From assembly GCA_000310025.1 (NCBI GenBank), contig FN649743.1:3591254-3655253 (forward strand): 64,000 nucleotides of DNA. The letters run 5' to 3'. Every line of letters begins with the position of its first letter. Position 1 is the stretch's first letter. Positions 54,766 to 64,000 of this stretch are shown piece after piece. A program made the translations under genes and the position numbers. This stretch comes from Ectocarpus siliculosus (taxonomy: Eukaryota; Sar; Phaeophyceae; Ectocarpales; Ectocarpaceae). Below the pieces are notes generated by a model. That model was not told the DNA's origin. It ran no database searches and saw only the letters and a program-made list of their open reading frames with translations.

Positions 54766-57715
54766 GACAGGCGGGGAGAGGCGATAGGATGAGCATATAT
54801 ACACTAATCACAATCCGGGTATCTACCATGCGCGTCTCTCATCCAGTGTCATTCAGGTCGGTCACTGATGTCTACCGAAATCCCTCGCATCGACGAATTT
54901 CGGGGATTCGCCGATAGCAGGATGGCACTATGTAGATACATTCCGGTGAGGGGGGGCGCGAAGCGTGTGGCGAGAATGGCTGGGTAGGGGTGTTTGTGGA
55001 CGCTAGCTTTGTGATAGAAGGAAGATGTTCTGCTTCTTTGTCGGCGTCGGTCGAGCACGCATCCTCGGAACGCGGAGCACTATTCCAAGGACGGTTTGCC
55101 CCCCGCAGTGTCGAGAAGTAGATGCGTCAATTGCATGGTGGCCGTCTTGTGAAGTGGTCGGAATGAAATGGCGGGACACAGCCGTGAACCCTTCTGTTGT
55201 GCCTTTGGCAGCCGACGGTGATAGTGTGCCTGTTTTGCCTTGCAGGAAGATACACTGTTACAGTACAGGTCGAAGTTTGTTTGGTGGGTGTAGTGTTTAG
55301 TTTGTGACTGACACCGTTTAAATGGTTTAGTACTGGCTGACTATAAGTTCACTTGCGGGGACAGGCTGTTTACCCATCATGCACGGCAAGGCGTAAGCCC
55401 TGCTGCCTGGGCGTGGTGGTATCTGCGTTGACCTCGCAACGCAATTTCCCACTCGCTGAATCAAGCATGCTGCCGCATAGGAGGTCCGACTATAGTCTCG
55501 GGGGAGTGAAATTGGCGGAGTGCAAGTTTGTGTCTCATGCGACGAGCTAGGATATATCTGGGAATAGTAACAAGTATCGTGGAGTGAGTGAGGTGGTTGG
55601 TTTCACTTTGGGGGACCGGGGGGGTGTCAGAAAAGCAATCAGCTATTGGCAGGCATACCTAGAACCTAAGTTTCAACATACGTGTCGAGAAGGAGGGACT
55701 TGGAAACGCGGTAGCAATGTGAAGAATGGGCTTCCACCCTCTTACATCAGGCCGGCGTGGACTGCACGTGAACTACCGCTTTTCTCTCGGCCCTGTGATG
55801 ATGGCGGTGGTAGCATTGCTTGCCGGAGGCGTATGTAAGGGAAGAGTTCAAGCCAGCGTCGCGGGTTTCATTCCAATACATGCGAGGATGGAGGGGGCGT
55901 ACATTCACCGTGTTCGATGGCTTGCATTTTGTATGGCCGATGTACTATTTTTCGTAAGAACCGGTCAGAGGACCACGATGAGCATCCGGAGGGAAGAGAA
56001 TTTCACCTCGGGGGGTGGTTGAAACAGCGGGTATTTCATTCTACACGTGTTGCATGTTGCATTTTTTTTTGTTTTTGCGTGTGCTGTGGTCAATGAAGTC
56101 GGTGGCGTTTAACGTTGCGTGCTTCAATTTTTTATTCGATTTCTATATGTACTATGGCAGCAAACGGCGGCAGCATCGCGGACGGTACATGCACGTTTGA
56201 ATGGTGTATGATAGGCCGCACGCTGCTAGAGTCAGTCCCTGGTTGTTCATCCGCTACGTGAGATTACGCCGCCAAGGTGGTGTCGTGGGCTTGATCCATG
56301 CGTGTGTGGTTTCGTGTTGGGATTGCTGTCCATTCCATCGGTCATCCTCGCGGTAGTCGCCGACAAGCATGTGTGTGTATGCTTTCACCCCAACTATTGC
56401 CGCGGAAGTCTCGACACATTATTTTCGGCGAAGTATGTGTTTGACGCGACAGCCACGGTCACATGCGGAAGGTCATACAAGAAAGCTGGTATCTTTGTTG
56501 ATGTCCCAGGCTATTCTCCTGCTGCAGTGATTGTCTTGAAATGTATCTTACGAGAAGGTTTCAGTTGTCCCTTTCCCTCGAGTGTGTGGAAGTACGCGTG
56601 TCGCTCATGAATTCACCGTTTCCCACAGCAAAGCTAGTTTTTTCACTCCAGAGATACGCTCCAGCGACGCTCCAGAGACAACACAACTAACTCACAACCG
56701 AATACAACATCCAACCGATAACTCTCTTTTCTGGAGCCGTGACAAATAGTCAAATCCAGAAAGAGGAGCAAGCGCGCAAACCGATGCACTGCTCAGTCGA
56801 ACGCCCAGCAAAACCGCGGCCTGAACGGCCCGACTTCCCAGCACCCACGCACCCCTATACATGCATTCACGTAGGTGAGGGACCGGTGGAACATAATCTC
56901 CTACACGTGTGCTCTGTGGTGATCACTACCCAGCCCGCCACGTAAAAAAGGAGGAAAGAACCATTCGCTGTGTTCTATCGATCATGGGTTCGCGGCAGAC
57001 AGGTCGAAGGAGTGGAAGACCAGCTTGTTCTCCCGAAGGCAGACGTTGGTGGGGGTATCCACCACCTGACGTGGACAACACGGCCGACGCGACAAAACAG
57101 CGAAAAACGAAAAAAAAAGTTAACGGAAGGCGGGAGTTACCACCAACGTTGTGACGACAAGAAAAATGAAGGTATCACATTGGCTCAAGAGAAGCTTTAA
57201 GGTTTCGATCGAAAAGGACACACCTTACGGGGAAAGCGAGGTCGAGCGGCCATGGGGCGAGCACGACGAGGCAAGGAGAAACAAAAGCGCAGGAAGCCGA
57301 GAGGGTGGCGCACCGGCGTGCGCCTTCACATCCGTACCCATCGTGCAGCCCATTCTACCCGGGCGCACGCGAAATGTGTGATTCCGCCCCCGCTCATCGC
57401 CTACACCACCCAGTTCAGCCACGGCGCCCCCGCTCATCCGGTCTGTGAAGGTTACTCGACACCTCGCACACTCCACATGCGCTGGCAGCACCCCAGCACC
57501 GTACAGACTCGGCCAAGACGATTCTCCGCCCCCACTGCATCGTTGCAGGTTGTCGCCACTGCATACCCTCAACATCGCCCCCCCCCACCCCCCCAAATTC
57601 TAGGTTGCCGATGCGGGGCAAACGTCGGAAACGTTGTCAAGCAGCTGCTAATACCGGACAATGGTCGGAAATATAAATAATGCCGCCAAGACACGTCCTA
57701 AGTTCTGGTTGTGTG
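54766..57715. other. Convergent intergenic spacer (3' ends of two genes)
   Basis: It separates the stops of the plus-strand PP1-docking gene (54765) and the minus-strand minC (57716). It probably consists largely of two long 3' UTRs. No supportable gene; the longer open frames lack domains and splice context. Confidence 0.45.
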
Positions 57716-59144
57716 CTAAGTACAATACAAGTCTTCGAACTGGTGTCTTCGGGCATCCTCGTTCCTCTTTTCCCTCACCAGACCGGCCAGGCTCTCCGGG
57801 CTGTCCAGCGTGGTGAAGGTTTCGCCGACGCCCACCAACTCTGCATCGAACCTCGTAGCGAAGATCTACAAGAAAAAAAAAAAAAATGAACGACGTGAAA
57901 CGAATATCATACAGAAGTAGTACATTTGTCATCAAAGATTAAGTGGTTGTTCAAGCTTCATCCAGCACGCCAACCGCTTGACTTCCGTTACACCGCCTCT
58001 CCAAACAACTGCGTCGGAGAAGAACGTAAAAAACAAGGGCAAGACAATCTCACACGAAATCAAGGCCGATCGAACCCCATCACTCCTCGAACGGCAAAAA
58101 AAAACATCCGCATCTCCCCCCCTTGAAGTCATATCAACGATGCTACCTTTGCGGACTTGTTGCCGGACAGGCCAGCCAAAGCCCTACCCCTCAGCGTACC
58201 GTAGACGTGTATATCTCCGTCCGCCATAACCTGAACGGACCCAACGAGAGAAAAACACCACCAAGAGTATCATATCACCGCGAAATAGACACGCCAGCAA
58301 CAAAGCACACTCTCGTCGCGTGAATGTGTCGAAGTTAGAAACGGACCGACAGAGTGGATGTTTCAGCGACCGATCAAGAGAATGCAAGCCGTATCACAGC
58401 GCAACGCACAGTTCGCTTCCGCACAAAAATGGTGCGTTCATGCCGTAGGTGAACAAAAAAAAAATCTCTTCATGGTCACAAGGCTCTTCATGTGTGTCTT
58501 GTGTTTGTGCTATTGACGACAACAGCGAATGCGGGGCGCGTGCTTGCATCCTGGATACCAGTCAGGGGGAAATTCGTGCCAACTAGTAACCCTATGCATT
58601 CTACCGCGTCATTTGGACCCCTTGCCGAAGGTCGTAGTCTTCACGCTGCAGTCAACATGCCAACTTTTGCAGGATGCCTACCTCCCGCCCCCCACTGCGC
58701 CGGAAGACTTCGCAAACGTCTGGTTGGATACACCCTACCGCATAACACCGAACCCACCTCGCCGCCTGAGCTAACGGCACCCAGGACAACGAGCGAGGTT
58801 CCCTCCGCAAAAACCTAGAGGAAGATTAACAACATTGATGGTGCACGGCAGGTATGCGTCTGGTTGAGGTGGGGAAGGGAATCTTGACCAGGACAACAAT
58901 GTGCAGCGAGCAAGCACGGTGTGAGGATGTTTAAGGCGGGTGTTGGGGGAACAGAAACGAGGTGAGGGCCGAAGTCAGAGAAGGTGGCAGGTACCAGCAA
59001 AGGAACCCTGTGAAAAGGGTGGAAGCTGAAATATGGTGAATGCGTCACTTGTCCCGCAGAATTCCGCACGTTGCTCTATCGTAGTGCCGTGATGAATGGG
59101 CGAGAGACGAACACCACCACCACCACCACCACCAAAAAACAGCC

Positions 59145-59186
<42 letters not shown>

Positions 59187-62100
59187 GCAGCAGCAACGAC
59201 AACAACAACAACGTCCACAGCGGCTGCGCCTAATCTCACCTGCTGTCCGCTCCGAACAGACCCTTGATACACCATCGTTTCTCGGCCGCTCTCCTCCTCG
59301 CTCAAACTGCTCCCAGAACGCTCGCTATGGCTATTTCGGTCCTCTTCCTGTTCTCCTGTAGTTGCTGGTGCTGGTTCCACCACGCTGCAAGAACCCCCAC
59401 CTCTTCTTCGCCCCTCCTCCCCTTCCCCCAACGCAGAAGTCCTTGTTGGTGCCGGTGCCGACGTACCAGAAGGCGCCGCGGACGGAGGCGTTTTTACCAC
59501 CGATTCCGCCGCATCGGAGGCCCGAACCGGCACCGGTTGTTCCGCCCCGTGATTCCTCGTCGATCGTGAGGCGGCCACCTGAGGCGGCGACGATCGTGGC
59601 CTGGCGTGTACCATCATTACCTGCCAACCGGCGGCCCGCGGACAGAGCACAACAGGGCACGTGGATTCAAATGCGTGAAGCACAACCCTCCTCCTCGCCC
59701 GCGTTTTTTGGGCGCCTAATCCAGTTTGGTCAAGGAACCTATTGTAGAGGACTAAGTATGGTTAAAGGCTTTAGTGTGACAGTGGCAAAACCCATACAAC
59801 TACAATAAGAGTTGTATAGGATTATGTACGACAATACAATATCTACTTTACAGAATATATTCTCGCGCTGTATGTATATACACCAGAGAGGGGTGGTGCA
59901 GAGTGGAAGCTCGCTTCAGTAGCTCGGTACAGCGACCTAGGCCTACCCACTGCCCACCAACCAGGCTTGGGGTGGTGGTGTGGGAAAGGGTTGGTAAAGA
60001 CTATACTACATCATACTAAATACTCGCATGCAATAGTACCAGTCTACAAACCCATATAGTAGGAGGCGATGAATAGGCTTTATGTATAGCAATGTTATCT
60101 CCTATATAAATACAAGGTCTCGGGACGTGGGTGGCAAGCCTCCCGTGGGTGACGCAAGATCGCATGCGCATTGCCCAAAGAGGGGGCGTGTGTCCTATTA
60201 TTGATGGGAATTTTCGTCGCTCGTATTCCGTGCAAAACATCGCGCACGTGTAGTACACGTAGATATTCTACATTGGCACCAGCTCCAGCGGACGGCAATT
60301 TGCCAGCAAAAATTCAGGCTTCTTCTACCAAGTCTTGTGATTGATGACGGCAGGTTTATTTCCGATGAGAATGGGACTTGAATTCGAAGCAACACCATAA
60401 ACAAAACATGTTCAACACTGCGGGTGAATGCGCAGACTTGTTTGTCTACAGCAGCAAGCAGCGCTTCACTTGGCCCGCTGCGAAGTGTAATAGAGCAAAC
60501 GTTGGTACTGTTGGACATTGCGATGACACGAAGAGTCACGGCGATGTGGAAGCAGCAAATGAATGAATGAATGTGGAGATGTACAAGCCAAGACGCAAAT
60601 ATTTCAAACTGTCGATATTGGTGGGTTTCAGATTTGGTTCGCCCGGCTTTGTCTGCGCGTAACGCGCCCCCGGGGTATTGAGCCAGTTTTCGCAACTTTG
60701 ACCGTCAACCACACGCGCCACGGAGGCCTACCGAGCTCCGGGCACGGGCGTTAACGTACCGACGAGCCTCGTGCGTGCCCCTGAGAAGGAATCGCGAGAA
60801 AAGAGTCTTCGCCGCGAGAGAAAGAAATGCCGAAGCATGAAAGGTGACCAAATCTTACATGTACATATACTAGTATAGGATATACTATACCAGAACTAAA
60901 CCCTACTAGTTAAAGGATATACTATACCAGAACTAAACCCTACCATATACTAGTATAGGATATACTATACCAGAACTAAACCCTACTAGTATAGGATATA
61001 CTATACCAGAACTAAACCCTACACAGTATATCTACAATATATTTACGGTATACAACAGACGCCCCCTGATCTGGTCCTTAATCCAATTTGAGGTGTGCTT
61101 CAGTGGGTGACATTATACAGACACATGTAGCCACCTGCGGGAAATCCACACAGATTGGCAAGAAAGTCGAGGACATCGTATCGGTGCTTCGAGCTCCAGT
61201 CCAACGGCAAGAGGGTTCTCCGCCTCAAGCGCGCACCCGGGGAAATTCAAGCTAACGCATACGGCCATGCTTCTGTCGTCCAACGAAGAGAACAAGTAGC
61301 CCGGAAACAAACTGCTGGCGACATAAAAACACAAAGCGGAATGACATCATAAAAGACCATTCTCGGAAAAACAACACGGTAGACAAGGAAGATACGTCGC
61401 CGAAAATTGCACGAAGACCCATTCACTGTGCGTACCTCCGGCAACCCCTGCTCCGAGGCCGTCTTCAACACGTCGTGGCTAGCATTGCAAACCCCAACCG
61501 GCACGAGTCCCGCCGCCCTCACAGCCCGCGAGCAGCCGGCAAGGCTGGCGCGTCCAGCTGGTCGGCCGTGCGGTGACCCGTCCTGCCGCATCGTGTTTCG
61601 GGGGAAATGGGGCATGTACTCATGAAAGCGAATGCCGTGGGGTCGGTGGACAATAGACCTCGTATCCCTACAATGCCGGGACGGAGCGCGGTATTTATGC
61701 CGGTTTTTCGCCGCGGTCCAGGCTACGGCTCACAAGGATGAACCAGACGCTGGTTCCGTGCGGAGCCATGTCTCCAACGATCAAGTAATAATCTCGTCAC
61801 GATGTGCCCGCTCGCCGACTTCGGTGCTGTTGCATTTCTTGGCGTCGACGAACGCTGGCCTTCGCGCGGTACTATAATAAGATTGAGAGGAACATCAACG
61901 TTCTCTTCCATATATATATCACCTGAGACACGGCGCCCAGATCAAGCACCACCGGGGACCCCGCCCCCGGGAACAGCCCGGTCGTTCCTAGCACCCCGGG
62001 CCCCTGCAACGCCTCCCTCATCCACTCGAAAACCCTCTCCTCCTCCTCCCTCTCCCCTCCCGCTGCTGCGCCGTTGACGCGGTGAGAGTTCGCTGTGCTG

Positions 62101-62294
62101 CTGCCGGTTGGTGTTGTCGCTGTTGGAAAGGGGGGGACTTTGATCGTGGACAGCAGATATGTGCGCCCGAAGAGGCTGACCGGTGTGGTCGGTGTTGAAG
62201 GCGATGGAGCTGGAAAACGGGTGTTCGGAGAAGGGAGCGGGAGGTGGCGCGCGTATGGTGGCGGCGGTGGAGAGTAGTAAAGACTTTTTTTTCT
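57716..62294 (-). CDS. Septum-site determining protein MinC, split gene
   Basis: Six exons join in phase 0: 62294(or less)-61923, 61582-61436, 59620-59240, 58814-58758, 58230-58147 and 57865-57716 (TAG). The first two encode the N-terminal MinC domain: [12 protein letters not shown], then [25 protein letters not shown] and [14 protein letters not shown], the strand and helix pattern of bacterial MinC_N. The third is a disordered linker ending [10 protein letters not shown]. The last three form the C-terminal beta-helix: [39 protein letters not shown], and [20 protein letters not shown]. MinC, with MinD and MinE, inhibits FtsZ ring assembly. In stramenopiles Min proteins have been linked to mitochondrial division, and a plastid role is the alternative. 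The frame is open to TAA 62295-62297 with no ATG, so the start and targeting peptide lie in an unseen exon. Confidence 0.92.
59110..59216. repeat. (CCA)n and (CAA)n microsatellites in a minC intron
   Basis: A run of ACC units is followed by a long run of CAA units and CAG/CAA mixtures. It lies in the intron just past the donor of the linker exon (59239). Its minus-strand poly-Val and poly-Trp reading is not coding, because the donor GTGAGA precedes it. Confidence 0.8.
60868..61023. repeat. Four-copy tandem repeat in a minC intron
   Basis: Copies of ggatatactataccagaact followed by aaaccctac occur four times, separated by variable ctagtata spacers (unit about 33-45 bp). The TATA-rich half is nearly palindromic (tatactata). 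It lies in the 1.8-kb intron 59621-61435. It includes aaaccctac, which resembles telomere-type repeats only by chance. Confidence 0.8.
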
Positions 62295-62297
62295 TTA

Positions 62298-63258
62298 ACC
62301 CTTTCGTGACTGGGTTCTTTCTGGATCTTCCGCGTTTTTTTTTGTTCTGCCGGGACCGAATAGACCGATGAGTCATGAGACACACACACACGACACCCGC
62401 ACTTGAACGGTTGCACGTTTGTTTGCGCACCAACAGGTTCCCACATGGGTCAACCGCACGCACCCCATGGTGCCACAAAGGTTTAGTGCCCAACAGCAGC
62501 GTAACCCTCACGTGAAGAATGTGATGAGTGACCGATAACTACACTGACTGCTGTACTGCTGTATGTAGGTGCTGTCGGAAACCGGAGGAGAGAGAGAGGA
62601 GAGGGCGCCGTATTTCTTTACCCCAAACACGATTACATGGTGATAGTCTACATGGATACAGCAGCAGCAGTAGAGATACATCGCATGCACAGCAGTTCTA
62701 CCCCGCCGCCGATGCAGCACACTGGCGCAAGGCATGGCACCGCCTCCAATGCCACTTGGTTGGGTGGTAAATCCAGCGGAGACAAGAAGCACACACGCAC
62801 GCGGTTTGTTTGTTGGATGCATGCATGCGAAACGAAATGAAAAAGCACCAGCAGCAGCAGCAGCAGCCCGCCGCAGCAGCAGCAGCAAGCACGAGCCGCG
62901 CGAGAGATAAACTATGCCTTGTGGTGGCGGTTGGTTGAAGACGGACAAGGAATACACTCGAACACACACTCGCGCAGGAGAACTCGGGGAGAGGCCTCGT
63001 AAGCTTGGCCTTCAGTTCTGCAACCACATTCCGAAGGCAAGGAAGAAGGCACACAAGTCAACAGCGAGAGCATGCTTTATCGTGCCAGATAAAGACAGGT
63101 TTTATCATGCCTCCTATCGTGCCTGTAGTCACGAAAACCCTCTCAAAAACGCGAAGGCACGGGGGCGGGTGTCTCTTTTTGACACTTTGTCACTCCGCCA
63201 CAGCCTGCCAGCACAACAGCAGCAACAACAGCAGTACAGCAGTACCAACATCACCACC
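62298..63258. other. Divergent spacer and 5' regions of minC and the next gene
   Basis: It should contain the first exon of minC on the minus strand. A plausible short exon is 62571-62512, bounded by a strong polypyrimidine acceptor (ctctctctcctccggtttcc then gacag) and donor GTGAGG, but its frame does not give a clear start. CAG-rich repeats occur at 62845-62890 and 63215-63240, the latter in the 5' UTR of the plus-strand gene. Confidence 0.4.
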
Positions 63259-63618
63259 ATGGACCCAGAGGACATCGCTCAGTTCTGGGAGGCCAAAGCG
63301 GCTGAGTGGGACCCAGTGAATGCTCCCCTAGTTGTGTGGGACGAGCTGGTTCTCATCGCGGACACAACACCCCAGCTCCTGCCCGAGGCGACATCTGCTG
63401 CAGCCAGGGCGGTTGGGAAGCGGTTCTGCTGCCACGGGGACAACGAGCCCCAGCCCCTCCCAGACATAAGGGACCTGGCAGCAAGGAGGACCGCAGCTCA
63501 GCAGCACCCCGGACTCTGCGGGTACCACCACTCCCGCTGGATCGGGGATGTAGATTTCGCAAAGGCAGCCGAGAGGAGCTCGGGGGGGCAGGTCACAGCG
63601 AAGCGTCTGAGGAATCAA
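63259..63618 (+). CDS. First exon of an unidentified gene, running off the window
   Basis: The ATG at 63259 lies in a near-ideal context (caccaccATGga) and opens 120 codons ending at donor GTAAGT (phase 0). The N-terminal MDPEDIAQFWEAKAAEWDP has ordinary, slightly acidic composition. Later come two Cys/His-bearing stretches (RFCCHGDN and GLCGYHHSRWIGDVDFAKAA), which could bind a metal but match no family I know. The gene continues beyond 64000 or in a later exon. It is divergent from minC. Confidence 0.6.
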
Positions 63619-64000
63619 GTAAGTATAGTACAATTGATATTTGGCAACCCCACAAATGATGGGCTGCTGACCCAGATCGGTTGTGCACCTGCTGTGCGCG
63701 TTGCACCTCGTGTATTATAGGTGTGCTTCACGTTCAGCTTTGTTTGACATGGTGGCTTGTAAGAGTGCTACAACAGTACACTAGGCCCACAAACTTCAAC
63801 CTGGACTAACGTGCGTGTGTTTTTCGAGCCTGCGGATCAATGCAGCTGCCAGACAGATCATATCACCACACGAAGTAGACAGGAAAGAGGGATGAGAGAC
63901 CTGAAAGACGCGTTTACAGCAACCCTATCCCTATGAACCTCCGCAATGCTCAGCAAATGCTCTGGAAAGACAAGCGGCGCCCAGCGCGTCGACTCCCCTT
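63619..64000 (+). other. Intron or continuation of the last gene
   Basis: Downstream of the GTAAGT donor. The frame stays open to 63720 but loses the composition of the exon. No second exon is recognised before the window ends. Confidence 0.4.

Noticed and set aside
61150-61235. [20 protein letters not shown] as a further minC exon
   Set aside because: The flanking minC exons already join in phase 0 without it, and this segment matches nothing in the MinC fold.
1-64000. tRNA, rRNA, CRISPR array or bacterial operon
   Set aside because: None was recognisable. Repeats are of transposon or tandem type, and genes have spliceosomal introns.

Overview
The window looks like nuclear DNA of a brown alga (Ectocarpus-type stramenopile). 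Three things point there. A protein at 17.1-19.1 kb is built almost wholly of EsV-1-7 cysteine repeats (C-X4-C-X16-C-X2-H), a family greatly expanded in brown algae. All convincing genes are intron-rich, with GTGAG-type donors and exons that join in phase. Exons are GC-rich and full of Ala/Pro/Gly/Ser runs, while introns and spacers are long. I saw no bacterial operons, rRNA, tRNA or CRISPR.

Layout. 1-17 kb is gene-poor and repeat-rich: three fold-back (inverted-repeat) elements, a PIF/Harbinger-like non-autonomous DNA transposon, several ~200-bp tandem arrays and a decayed EsV-1-7 fragment. 17.1-19.1 kb holds the EsV-1-7 gene (+). 19.9-20.7 kb has two tandem arrays. 21.9-26.5 kb is a complete young LTR retrotransposon (two identical 187-bp LTRs, 5-bp target duplication TCACC, minus orientation) that carries a zinc-knuckle Gag-like gene but no recognisable polymerase. 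26.6-27.6 kb carries further repeat elements.

29.0-45.9 kb (-) is best read as one very large gene of at least 20 coding exons (about 3,000 codons). It encodes a low-complexity, probably nuclear protein with a PDZ-like domain, a coiled coil and a PWWP chromatin-reader-like domain. One stretch (34.6-35.3 kb) is not resolved. 48.8-54.8 kb (+) is a three-exon gene whose first exon carries an SILK-type plus RVxF-type pair of protein phosphatase 1 docking motifs. 57.7-62.3 kb (-) is a split minC gene (septum-site determining protein), reconstructed from six exons that cover both MinC domains; its 5' end is unresolved. 63.26 kb to the window end (+) is the first exon of an unidentified gene divergent from minC.

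The genes do not form a pathway. The large gene and the PP1-docking gene are divergent across a 2.8-kb spacer, and the PP1-docking gene and minC are convergent. All exon models come from reading splice sites and phase by eye; no alignment or transcript evidence was available.
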